Assembly (NCBI GenBank): GCA_023362775.1
Contig: JALMGJ010000012.1
Coordinates: forward strand, 17,559,501 to 17,623,500
Source: Charina bottae
Taxonomy: Eukaryota; Chordata; Lepidosauria; Squamata; Charinaidae
Direction: 5' to 3'
DNA length: 64,000 bases
Of this stretch, positions 1-10,574 are shown one piece after another (the first letter of the stretch is position 1; each line of letters opens with the position of its first letter). The translations under genes and the position numbers were made by a program. The notes below the pieces were generated by a model. That model worked only from the letters and a program-made list of their open reading frames with translations, was not told the DNA's origin and did not search any database.

Positions 1-191
1 GCAATGTCTGGGTTCTCACTCATACTGAACCACAAACTACCTAATGCTATTTTAGCCTATCCTAGCTTAGCCTATGCCACTGTGTATATTACAATGCCAC
101 TCACATTTTTAAATGTCCGCTCTCAATATCTGATATTTTTCCAGACCTAACTGTAATTTATTCAAATCAGATCTTTCTCCAATTTTCCTAG

Positions 192-294
192 AAGCCTGAG
201 AAATCCCCAGAGCTGCAGTCCAAAGATGGCCAGCATATCAGTGAAAAAGAACCCCTCTGTACCCCAGATTTCCATACTATTTCCCCACGGGCAA
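192..294 (+). CDS. RANBP3L: RANBP3L internal exon (first in window)
   Basis: Acceptor after a pyrimidine-rich tract ending TTTTCCTAG; donor GTAGGT at 295. It encodes KPEKSPELQSKDG followed by EKEPLCTPDFHTISPRA, a serine/proline-rich linker that aligns loosely with the poorly conserved region before the Ran-binding domain in human RANBP3L. It ends in phase 1, which the next exon completes. This is the least conserved exon and so the least certain of the five. Confidence 0.75.
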
Positions 295-1858
295 GTAGGT
301 GCTGTTTCTTAGCAAACAATGACATAAAATTGATGTTGCTCTTTCATGACATTGTACTGTACATGTGGTTATTATGTTGAGCATTGAGAATTGAGCCTTC
401 CCCAACCAGAACTAGGCGGCAGTTCCATAATCCCCTGCCAAAATGCCCCCCTCACTCCCAGATGGTGATGGGAGTTATAGGCCACACATCTAGAAGATGC
501 CAGAATGGGGATGGCTGATTTAAGACAAAAGCCAGACTCAGGTAGGAACATGCCTTATATCATATTAGACTACTTTGTCTTTCCAGCCTGATGTACTCTA
601 CTTTGACTAACAGTGTTTTGTCATTTATTCCCAGTCAGAGATATCCACAGGCTATGGTCGAAAAAGTCAAGATGGTGTCTGGAACTATGTGATCAAAGCA
701 GGCACAACTCGTATAAAAAACAGGTGGAGCTTCAATCACACAGTTATGCCCACCATCTTGACATTTTGACCACCCCCTGCAGACACCCCTATTCCCAATC
801 TTTCTCCAGGATTGAGTTCATACTCTGTTACTGTGTCATCCTTAGCCATTCCCCAACATAAACCAAAGTTTTAAGCAACGTCAGATGTGAAATCAGGTTA
901 AACCCCTGATGACAGGTGAATAGGTGAAATGACCATACAACGACTTAGAAACCATTTTTTCCCTCTGATATGGCACTTTGTAGCAGTTGAGTGTTAAGGT
1001 AAAGTTTGAGATGGTAAGAGCAATTAGCAATGTGAATGTTTACAGAGGTGATGGAGGACTTTATTTCTCATAGCTTTGATAGCTTCTGGGGATTTCCCCA
1101 AATAAGTGGGATGGACAAGACAGTGGATTAGACTAGATAGCCTATAACAGTCTCCTCCAACTCTCAAAGGCAACCTTTTTGCAGTCAAATAGCAACCATT
1201 TTTAGAGGATGAAGGCAATAATGGAATGGTTCAATAACAGGGCAGTGATGCAAAATAGAGCAGGCCCATGACAGATCAGCTTTGTGGACAGAGCTGGACT
1301 TTTATTTTTTATTTTTTAATTAAGTTGGTGTTAAGGCTCATATTAAATTTCTGTTTTGTTTCTTGCCACAAAATGGCAGAAAATCACACTGCCAGGTTTT
1401 GAGAGTTGTAACGATGGAGCTGGTGGGATTGGAAGGATTTACCATAAATATATGGTATATATATGGTAAATTCAGAAAGCACAAATGTGCCTAATTCCAT
1501 GATAATAATATCTATAATAATTATAATAGCTAATTTTGAATCAAAGTCAATTTGAAGAGAAAGAGAATGTATTTAATATCCATAATATTCACTAATTTTG
1601 TATGACCTTCCTCCTGTAGTAATTTCATCATTTTCTCTTCCTCTCTTTCTTATGAAATAGCACCACTTTTTGCTAAGGGTTCAACGCTAGCAGAATCAGC
1701 AGCTGCTACCCTATCTAGCAAAACAGCACAAAGATATTTATTGGAGAAAATAGAAATTACAACAGGAGAAGAAGCAGAACACAACGTATTGCAGGTATAT
1801 CTTGGATATAAACTTGGATTGTAAACCGCCCAGAGTCCCTTTGAGGAAGTTGGGTGGT

Positions 1859-1919
<61 letters not shown>

Positions 1920-3186
1920 ATATCTTTCTCTGAAAAGTTGTTGATGTCCTGATTTAGCACAGTGGCTTTATGGTTCTCATCTTATACCAATATGTCAATG
2001 GGAGTCAGGCATACTGCTGACTTTTCTGGATTGGAGCCAGTTACTGAATCAGGAATATCATCTTCTCATTTTGGTGTCAGTAATTTATTTTAGTTCAGTT
2101 GGTAACTAGTTAGTATGCAAGGTATCTGCCATCTGTTCTTTTTATTGAACATAGCTTCTTCAAAAGTTATTTAATGGTAATGATCAATATTCATAGTCAT
2201 CTGAATTCCGGAACACAGTTTCTCAGATGTTGTCAAACTAGTCACAGTAAAATGGAAACATAGCCATGAGCACTAAAAAGCATCAAATTCCACTCCATCT
2301 CATGTAGGGTCTTAAACTGCCTGAATTGCATAAGACCAATGATACCATCACTTGTTTCTGTCTTGTGTGTGTGTGTTGTTGTTTTAGAAAAATCAAATAG
2401 AAATAAAAGCATGTAGTTCGATGTTGGGCAAGATGCTGTTCAAGAAACATATTTTCATTATCCACGTAAATCCTTTTGGAGTCTGTCTAAATCATAAAAC
2501 TAATCCAGTTGTGTACAATTGCAGCAGCTAGGACTGCCCAGGCCAGAAGCTCTTGTCAAAGAGCAAGTGTTATGTTGACCAATTGTCTGAGAAAGCAGGG
2601 AGTGGGCTCAATATAGCTGCCCATCTCATCCCTTGGCAGTAGATAAGCACAATCACTGATTTTTACAGACAGTCCTATACTCGCAAGGCTGTAGCTAGAT
2701 ATGTGCAGCAACTCTTAGCTGAATATGCATATAAGCTCCAGTCTGGATCTAATTTGTCATTCAGGTAGGGATCTGCATAGTGAAATCTACTTTTTCACAC
2801 ACTAGACTAGGATCATCATTCATACCTTGCTAAGTAAGCACACTCTTAGAAAAGAGACCCATTTTTTAAAATGAAAATTATTTTATGCAGCAAGATCTTT
2901 CTAATATTGCCATAAGAACAAGCAGATGAAGAAAATTTTGCAAGTTCACTAACATCCATCTTCTCCCAAGAAGAGGAGATAACTTTATTTCAAATTCTGA
3001 GAAGAAATTCTGTTCTTCCCTTCTAAAAGTGTGTCTAAGTAAATAACACACGGCATTCCATTCAGATCATTTAGCTGCCATTTCCTTTTTTAAATTGATA
3101 GCAACTATAGAAATAGCATAGAAGCCTGTTGATCGTTGTTATTAAAGAATTGCTCAAGTAGGTGTCATAGAAATGATGATGATGAT

Positions 3187-3219
<33 letters not shown>

Positions 3220-6200
3220 CTTCTGTCTTAGATCAACTGCAGGCTTTTTTTGTTTAATAAAGCATTATTGTCCTGGACTGAAAGAGGCAGTGGCTCTTTG
3301 AGACTTAATGATACCTCCAGCAATCAGCATGGAATGCTGCAGTCAAGACTGGGTAAAAATTAATTTTGCAATTCTATATTTAAATGAAAAGTCTGCTTGA
3401 CTCGTAGCAATCATATGGATATAACTATGCAGTTTTTGTTTTTGTTTTTTTGCAATAAGACAGAATTGGTGTATCACTGCCTTTCTCTAGGATTTGCTTT
3501 GACTTCTCAGTCTGGCCTACAGCCCTGGTGGTCTCTGGGGGTCTCCCATGTACATATAACCCATTTATTAGAAAAATATGCAATTGCAACCAATCTGCAA
3601 AAACATCTCCAAACGATTAAACGTTTAAAAATCTCATTTAAGCAGGGCTTTCACCCCATGAAAAAGATGTTTGACAATTAATCAAATGAGTTTTAATTGT
3701 ATTCAGTTTGCGTATGACTAAAACCATAGTTCTGAAGAAGAGTACAAAGACTAAAAAGTCAAGATATGGATGAACAGTAGCCTCTTGGAAGTCATAAGTC
3801 GAGTATTAGGGAGCCCTTCCAGACTATTAGTTTTACTCAACATAGTTAAACCCATTTGACACGGATCTGAATTGTCATCATTCTTTGCAGGTTTATTCTG
3901 ACATTAAAACGGCTTGCCAAGTTGGCAGAGAATCATTGGCCAAGTCAATGCTAGAGAAGAATCAACCAATCAGGGCTCATTTGCTCTCCTTTCAACTTGA
4001 CTAATAACTGACTCTCCTGCACTTGAGATTCTCTTAGATCCATGATTAAACTAACATCCCTTTTTCACCTCCATAGAAAAAAACAAAAGCCAAAGAAATG
4101 GCTATTCCCCATATTCTGTGCCTTTCGGTACACATACTATATTTGTGTAAATTTCTCCATTGTTGTGGAGAAAACCTCAGAGGCAGCTAAATCTTCTGTA
4201 AAGGAAGATTGATTTTAAAATATATATGTACAACCCCCTCAAAAGCTTTCTATTCACCATAGCACCAAACCTCCAAGAGTGCAAGTCCGCAGAGTGGGGT
4301 TAAAAAAAAGTCAACTTGGCGGCCACATTAGTGCAGTTGAAGTTCTGCTTGTAACACACATAAAAAACAGGCAGAGCTTTGATGGCATCATTGTGGCTGC
4401 CATCTCAACCTTTTTACCATACCCTGTGGACACCCATGCTCTATTGCATTCCAAGTCCCTATAACTAATAGTATATTTGGGCATCTTTCACAATAGCTAT
4501 AAGCATGCTAGCATGTTGCTGTGACTGGTCAATCCAGGTATGTATACATATGGAGAATGAAGGAAGATACGTTCTCTGCAATACTTTGGAGGCTGGTATG
4601 TTCCAATTGATACAGAAAAGCCAGTTTTTATCTCTGTTTGGGAAAACGGAACCCATTCAGCAGCATCAGAATGAGTAGCAAGTCACATGTTACTCTGCTG
4701 GATTAATACCAGTATGTGGAAATTCCCAGAGTTGCTAGGAAAATCTGCTTCAAGACTGGAGTGTTTCAATTCCCTTGCCTTCCTTTCTGAGAGTGTTTCT
4801 CATGCTTACAGTCATGCGAAATCAAGGAAGCATGAAGCTTATTCTTAACACCAAACTGTGGACTCAGATGGTTATAGAAAGACCGAACCGGAAGAGCATG
4901 TGCATCACAGCAACAGACCTGCAGGATGGTTCCGTCAAAGTTTTCCTAATACAAGTAAGAATAAGAATTCCATTATTCCTAGGCTCTTGGATAAAACCTG
5001 AATTGTTGGAAAATAGCCAATTTAAAGACTTTGATGTTCATTGGATGGGTAATAATGATGATGATGATGATGGTGCTTCACTGTGTGATCCTAGAAAAGG
5101 ATAAGATGTTTAAGTTTTCCATTTTAATTGATTTACACTTCGATTTGCAAGGGTTTTTAAACCATTACTTGAACCAGAAGATATTCCCTGGATTTTTGTC
5201 AATACTCCATTTCTGCAGCATTATCTTGCACTCTATTCCAAGATATTCCAGGGAAGTGATGCAGTGGCTGCCTTTTCTCAGTGTCTGAAGGCTGTGGGGG
5301 CCTGGATGGGGAACAACAGGCTTCAGCTGAACCCTGGTAAGACGGAGTGGCTGTGGATTGATGGTGCCTCGAGATCCAGGGAGTTGTCATCTTTAGATCT
5401 GGATGGGGTGGCACAACCCCGTTCAGACACAGTGCGAAACCTGGGTGTCCTTCTGGACTCGCGACTCCTGCTTGAAGAGCAGGTGGCAGTCGTGGCCAGA
5501 AGGGCCTTTGTGCAACTTCGAGTTGTACGCCAGCTATGCCCTTTCCTGGACCGAGACGCCCTCCGTACAGTCACTCATGCCCTGGTCATCTCCCATATAG
5601 ACTATTGCAATGCACTCTACATGGAGCTACCCTTGAAGGGTATCCGGAAGCTTCAACTGGTCCAGAATGCGGCTGCGCGCGCAGTTATGGGTGCCCCAAG
5701 ATCGGCACATGTGACACCTCTGCTGCGCAAGCTGCATTGGTTACCAGTTTGCTTCCGGGTCCAATTCAAGGTGTTGGTTGTCACCTTTAAAGCCCTACAT
5801 GGCATGGGACCAGGTTACCTAAGGGACCGCCTCATCCCCAGAGCATCGACCCGGCCCACTCGGTTATGCAGAGAGGGCTTGCTACGGACCCCGTCTACAA
5901 GAGAATTCCATCTGACGGGGTCCAGGAAGCGCGCCTTCTCTGCAGTGGCACCCGCCCTCTGGAATATTCTGCCCCTGGAGGTGAGGCAAGCCCCCACACA
6001 GATGACCTTCCGAAAGCAACTGAAGACCTGGCTCTGCCACCTCGCTTGGGATGGAAGGAGTAATAGCTCCTCTTGGGTATGGCTGGCTCCGTAGAGTTCT
6101 TTTAAATTTAACATCAGAGCCTCTTGGGTTTTATATATTTAATTAATTTATATAGATATATATTATGTACTGTATTTTATATGTTTTTATATGTTTTAAT

Positions 6201-8007
6201 TGTTAACTTTGTGTAAACCGCCCAGAGTCCCCTCTGAGGGGGGAGATGGGTGGTGATATAAGTTAGATAAATAAAATAAATAAATAAATCTATTGACCCT
6301 TCTTTTTGGAGAGCAAGATACTGCAGGAACAAGGAGGCAAGTATTCATGCCTTCACTTAAGAAGCGATATGACACTCAAAGAAGAATACATGTGAACCCC
6401 AGTGAAATTTTTAGACGTTCTACTTGTTGCCTAATTTTTATTTCATAAAACTGCTTTGTGGAAAACCTGAATGGTGATCATCGGTAAACTAAATACATAA
6501 ATAAACAATAGACCCTTTTCTTTAAATTCCTTTGTTGGGCCAAGGGCTGGTTGACATGTTCACTACCTGAGGATATTCTATTGCTCTAAGTCAGTGTTTC
6601 TTAAGTGTGGTCCTAGGGCTCCTGGGGGTCCCCGAAGACCCTCTCAGGGGTCCACAAAATCAAAAGTATTTGCCAGCCTATGTTGAAAAGTAATACAATC
6701 TTCTTCTTTCGTATCCAGATCAAACCTTAAGCTGCCAATATGACGCCACCTTCTTAGCTTTATCATTGGCCAGAAACAAATCATTTTCAGTGCATGCTAT
6801 TGGTAATAATCGGCAGGTCAGCAGGTGGGCCGAATTCTGTATCTCTCCACACTCACACTGCATATTATTATCCGTCAACAATCCCCAATTGAGCATATTA
6901 GTTCTGCAGTTAGGCACTCCAACCCTCAACCTATTCAAAGTCCTCCAAACGACATAAGGGAGATCGGATCCCTCAGCCATATTCTCCTCTGGAACTATTC
7001 CTTGGTCAGTGATTTCTCTCCTCCATCTGCCAATTCGGTTTTGTTCTTGCGTGCCCTCAAGGGTGTTTGTTCTTACCATAAAACTCTTCCTAGATTTTAA
7101 TTGACGGGTTTGAGGCTCATACCCATACAGAGTAATACAATATTATTTAATATTTATTAAATAATACAATATATAAAATCCCATCAAACAATTGTGAGAA
7201 TCAGTAGTAGCAGCGAATGCATCACTTTTAATTTTTAACAGGGTAAATATCAATAAATATAAACCATACAAACAAAAGCTCTTTTGGGGTCCTCCATAAT
7301 TTTGAAAAATGGAAAGGGGTCCTGAGAGAAAAAAGTTTAAGAAACAATGCTCTAAATCACCCAGAAAAAGCTGGTTTTGAGGGCAACCCGTGTATTTTAA
7401 AAATAAAAAATAAAGTAAAATGGAGCAAATAGCACGATATTTTATTTCACATGTCAAAAAAAGTGGGAGAGAATGTCAAGCACAACTGATGTATGGGCAT
7501 ATGTACGAATCTGGGTATCACCTCTATGACATATTTCTCTGTAGATATAATGGTATTGCATATACACACTTGCTCCCCCTTGATCTTGTAAAGCATGCAA
7601 GTTTGCTGCTTGAAAGTTTCTGAATCACTCAGGAATCAGTCACTCTCTCTTCTTGCTCTATGTTTCCTCTCAATATTTTTTTTTACTTTCTCATTGCTTG
7701 TTCACCTTTTCTTTGGTGCTCTGGAACACAGTACCTCATGGATCCATGCATTCTGTCTATTACACAGGCCAGCACAAAGGACACTGATTCACTCTATGCA
7801 GCCATCCATCACCGTCTTGTTGCTCTGAGAAACTTTACCAAGCAGGAATGCGGTGTAAATCAAGTAGAATACAAGCTAGATGTTCAGCCAGTATCCTGTG
7901 ACAGCGATGATGAAGAGAATGAAAAAAGAGCTCCAGGGAGCAACAACAGATCAGGTAAAAAGAGCTTTCATGAGATTGATGCAAACCCTGGTTTTTGCAA
8001 GTCATAA
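192..8007 (+). CDS. RANBP3L: RANBP3L, Ran-binding protein 3-like (3' part, five exons)
   Basis: Spliced CDS joined from 192-294, 1661-1794, 3232-3352, 4812-4954 and 7768-8007. Each intron is GT-AG and the phases agree (exon lengths 103, 134, 121, 143 and 240 nt), giving 246 residues to a TAA stop. The joined product contains a complete RanBD1-type Ran-binding domain with the hallmarks WTERGSGSLRLND, SRLVMRNQGSMKLILN and ITATDLQDGSVKVFLIQ, followed by AAIHHRLVAL and an acidic C-terminal tail. The order and wording match vertebrate RANBP3L, not RANBP3, by my recall of the human protein. The family binds RanGTP and acts as a nuclear export factor; RANBP3L is reported to export BMP-type SMADs (literature knowledge). 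The N-terminal exons lie left of the window. The gene precedes NADK2 on the same strand, as in human 5p13. No homology search was run, but phase agreement across five exons makes the call strong. Confidence 0.93.
645..785. mobile_element. Palindromic MITE-like repeat, copy 1
   Basis: Ends are inverted: GTCAAGATGG near 667 and CCATCTTGAC near 762, with related bases outside. A relative with the same internal wording (AAAAAACAGG then GGAGCTT) lies at about 4288-4430. Family not recognised; it sits in a RANBP3L intron. Confidence 0.45.
1661..1794 (+). CDS. RANBP3L: RANBP3L exon at start of Ran-binding domain
   Basis: Acceptor TATGAAATAG before 1661 and donor GTATAT at 1795. It encodes an ESAAATLSS stretch, then LLEKIEITTGEEAEHNVLQ, the characteristic lead-in to the RanBD. 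The first two bases complete a split Thr codon; the exon ends in phase 0. Confidence 0.9.
1822..1917 (+). repeat. L2/CR1 LINE tail plus (GATA)n microsatellite
   Basis: Begins TAAACCGCCCAGAGTCCCTT, the 3' end seen in several L2/CR1 copies here, then GTTGGGTGGTGATA runs directly into 14 or so GATA repeats from 1858. The microsatellite apparently grew from the LINE tail. It lies 30 bp after a RANBP3L donor site. Confidence 0.75.
3173..3217 (+). repeat. (GAT)n microsatellite at a splice acceptor
   Basis: About 14 GAT units with one interruption (GATTGAT near 3186), ending 14 nt before the RANBP3L exon at 3232. Confidence 0.9.
3232..3352 (+). CDS. RANBP3L: RANBP3L exon, Ran-binding domain core
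   Basis: Begins ATC AAC TGC after TTCTGTCTTAG; donor GGTAAAA at 3353. It encodes INCRLFLFNKALLSW then TERGSGSLRLND and LQSRL, the first half of the RanBD beta sheet. A GAT trinucleotide tract ends only about 14 nt before the exon, so the acceptor's upstream signals lie beside or within simple repeat. Confidence 0.92.
4288..4430. mobile_element. Palindromic MITE-like repeat, copy 2
   Basis: GTCAACTTGGCGGCCAC near 4310 faces GTGGCTGCCATCTCAAC near 4395. The inner part resembles the copy at 645-785. Unclassified. Confidence 0.45.
4812..4954 (+). CDS. RANBP3L: RANBP3L exon, Ran-binding domain second half
   Basis: Acceptor CATGCTTACAG, donor GTAAGA at 4955. It encodes VMRNQGSMKLILNTKLWTQM, then an arginine-rich turn and ITATDLQDGSVKVFLIQ. 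VMRNQG and LILN-LW-M are conserved in RanBD proteins. The first codon is split with the preceding exon; the exon ends in phase 0. Confidence 0.94.
5238..6292 (+). mobile_element. L2/CR1-type LINE, 5'-truncated
   Basis: Open frame 5264-6094 encodes the end of a non-LTR reverse transcriptase: [72 protein letters not shown] and [12 protein letters not shown]. This is the L2/CR1 thumb and C-terminal region. The 3' UTR ends in TAAACCGCCCAGAGTCCCCT and an ATAAA repeat. The catalytic FADD box is not present, so this is a 5'-truncated copy. The remaining frame is open over 270 codons, suggesting a fairly young insertion. It lies in the last RANBP3L intron. Confidence 0.9.
6592..7349. mobile_element. 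hAT nonautonomous element interrupted by a LINE
   Basis: Terminal inverted repeats CAGTGTTTCTTAA and TTAAGAAACAATG; flanking 8-bp duplications CTCTAAGT (6584-6591) and CTCTAAAT (7350-7357), 7 of 8 matching. The left part contains AGGGGTCCACAAAAT-type sequence. Interrupted by the insertion at 6700-7130. Confidence 0.8.
6700..7130 (-). mobile_element. Non-LTR retrotransposon 3' fragment nested in hAT element
   Basis: Bounded by the direct repeat AGTAATACAAT at 6689-6699 and 7131-7141. The minus strand encodes (7079 to 6720) WRTLNRLRVGVPNC, then NWGLLTDNNMQCECGEIQNS and AHLLTC. A C-x-C-x7-H-x4-C zinc-binding motif after an LNRLR segment is typical of the C-terminus of several non-LTR reverse transcriptase clades. 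Clade uncertain. Confidence 0.8.
7768..8007 (+). CDS. RANBP3L: RANBP3L terminal coding exon
   Basis: Acceptor TATTACACAG. It encodes ASTKDTDSLYAAIHHRLVAL (end of the RanBD helix) followed by an acidic SDDEENEK tail, ending FCKS and TAA at 8005-8007. A GT at 7955 within TCAGGTAAAA is a credible alternative donor, so the last 17 codons could be replaced by a downstream exon; I found none. No strong polyadenylation signal lies close by; an AATAAA occurs at about 8880. Confidence 0.88.
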   Translation, partial: ASTKDTDSLYAAIHHRLVALRNFTKQECGVNQVEYKLDVQPVSCDSDDEENEKRAPGSNNRSGKKSFHEIDANPGFCKS

Positions 8008-8117
8008 TTCAATATTTACTTTCCCAGAATATAGCTGGCTACGTTCACTGCAGGGTGGATTGGGGGAAATATTTCTGCTGCTGCTGATTTTGCAAATCTT
8101 GTTGGATAATATAATGT

Positions 8118-8206
8118 ACCAATAGAAGAGAATACTGTATATGTAGCTCAGGGTTGAACTGTGGAGTCCTTGGTGCTCTCTGAGCTCAGAGAGCACCAAG
8201 GACTCC
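8118..8206. mobile_element. Short foldback insertion with perfect palindrome, Penelope-like candidate
   Basis: An 89-bp insert between 12-bp duplications ATAATATAATGT (8106-8117 and 8207-8218). Its right half is a perfect spacerless palindrome from 8162, with half-site GGAGTCCTTGGTGCTCTCTG. See findings. Confidence 0.7.
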
Positions 8207-8355
8207 ATAATATAATGTCTGAGGAGGAGAAAATGCATGCTTCAAAAGTTAAAAAAACACACACACATAAAACATGAGGTTCACAAGACGGCACAGTGAA
8301 GTTGGGAAAGGAATTGCTATGTGCTTGTCTACATTATTGTTAAATATACCCACAG

Positions 8356-8399
8356 ACACATACATACATACATACATACACATACATACATACATACAT
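8356..8399 (+). repeat. (CATA)n microsatellite
   Basis: ACATACATACATAC repeats with one CACATA interruption. Confidence 0.9.
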
Positions 8400-9548
8400 C
8401 TACAAATGCAGCGCAAGAAAAAGGCAGCATGGTGAGGTGGGAAGGGAAGCAAAATAGTACTTTAGGTTTAGGGACTGGATAGAAGAAAAACTTCTTAACA
8501 TTGGGCAAACCTGCTGGACAGGTTTGCCTTGGTACCTCCCAGCTGATAGGCAAACACTGGTGTTACGCTGATATGAAAATTCAATACACTAACTTGCAAA
8601 TAATCTCAATATACTGTAGTTTTGAGAGATGTTCTGAATACATCTGTCTCCACCACTTCCAGAAGCAGTTAAGGGTTTATCTCAGGGCTCTTCCACATGG
8701 GCAGCAGCTTCACCTCTCATACCTCCTGCAGCATTTTTTCCACAGCTATGTGAATATTCTCAACTCCGCCCTCTACACTGTGCTCAGTTCCCTCCAGCTA
8801 GCCCATGGGGAAGGTGGGGAGCAAAAACATGGTAGCTAGCTAGAACGGTGCAACCATCTTTGAGCCTTTTGCAATGGGAAATAAAAGGGAAAAGAACTCT
8901 TCCTCCAACCACAAGGTTGCTGAGCAAGGGAGTGGCAACCACACCACCCGGGACAATTGGGAAGAGAGTGGGAACAGACCAATATGTTCTGCTGCCTTGG
9001 CTTTAGGAGTGAGAGAGGAACTCTAAGGAGCCAGAAGGTAGGATAAAGGGGGAGTTCCCCTCCATGGTTGCAGAGAAAAGGACTGTCAACTCTTTTCACA
9101 ACATTTCTCTGGAGCAGTAGCTCAAGCAGGAGCTAATTACTCCACTTTTGAAAGCCTAGGCTAGCCCCTCAGTATTGGTAGGACATGAGTGCGTACCCGT
9201 GCATATGGAAAGGGTCTCATTGAGCCCTAAAGTGTCTTTGATGTTCTACCATCTCTAGAAATCTGATACGAGAGCACCGATTTTAGCTGTTTTAACACCT
9301 GGCTGTGGGCCCCCCCTCTGCTCAGTTGCTGTATTTGTAAACAAATATAAATATTACAAAACGGCATAACATCTCCAAGGATCCCCTTGTGAAAGAAACC
9401 AGACTTGGATATGTGCTGTATCCTGGAACTTCTTGCCATTCAATAATTGGGTTGTGTATAACAAAATTACAACAGGTATTTAACTAGTATTTATTTTTAA
9501 AATATTCTTCCAAAGAAACTTATATTAGGGTACCAGTACTGTTTAGAT
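8400..9548. other. Intergenic, no recognised feature
   Basis: Unique-looking sequence. Short open frames on both strands have no recognisable motifs or codon pattern. Confidence 0.5.
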
Positions 9549-9857
9549 CAGGGTTTTTCAACCAGGGTTCTCTGGAACCCTAGGATTCCACGAGGGGTCA
9601 CTAGGGATTCCCTGGGAGATCATGATTTATGTAAAAAAATATTTCATATTCGGGCAACTTCACATTAAAGAGGTAAGTTTCATTCTTTATTTTTAGTTTA
9701 GGAACACTGTTAATGCATATATACAGGCCTACACATGAAACGAATATAATAATTATGTAACTTCTGGCCTATATTTGAGCCTGAATGTGTAGGAGTTCCC
9801 CGGGGCCTGAAAAATATTTCAAGAGTTCCTCCAGGGTCAAAAAGTTGAGAAAGGCTG
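9549..9857. mobile_element. hAT nonautonomous element
   Basis: Ends CAGGGTTTTTCAACCAGGGT and AAAAAGTTGAGAAAGGCTG are imperfect inverted repeats. Flanks GTTTAGAT (9541-9548) and ATTTAGAT (9858-9865) are an 8-bp duplication with one difference. No transposase. Confidence 0.8.
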
Positions 9858-10574
9858 ATTTAGATTATTGATCCCAGTTAAATCAGGACTTTTAAAAGAG
9901 ATTCCATAACTTCAGCACCTGCTTTTTGTTTCCGTGCACCACATCCCGAAGTTTGCTTTTTTAAGTGCAATGTTCAGATTAATACCCACTTTTTAATTAC
10001 CATGATTTTATTTTAAAGGTCATTTCTATCAGAATCCATTATGCATTTCTGGCTATATTGATTTGCTCAAGGCATTGAGTACTGGCAGTTATAAATAGTA
10101 CTCATGCATAGCAAAATTGTTTGCTAACATATAAAAAATTGGCTGCTCACAAGATACTGTTTTTAAAACAATGGAGGAAAAAAGATTATGATAGCAAATT
10201 GGACGGCTGCAAGGGACAGAGTGAAGCCCAGAAGATGGTACCAAGTCATCCATCACATAGGGCAGAAAAGAAAACAAACCATAAGAGGTGTAAACATTAT
10301 TTCGTTATGTAGGATGTATTCTTGAATCACTTTAGTTGTTGAAATTCTTGGGTTATGGCTTCCCGTTATCTTCAATAAATCCTACTTATCTATAATTCTT
10401 CAATTTCTTGTGAGCTTTCCCAAATGGGATGAAGCCTAACATTCAGAACACTTGTAAGGGAAATTTGTACTGTGGTTCCAATTAGACTTTGCAACAGAAT
10501 CCTACGGTTTGTGGTGTAATAACTTCTTACAACTGCTTATAGTGAAGCTGTCTTATGGACAATGTGACCATCAA

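Noticed and set aside
8356..8399. CRISPR-like regular repetition
   Set aside because: Simple CATA microsatellite; no spacers, and the genome is a vertebrate.
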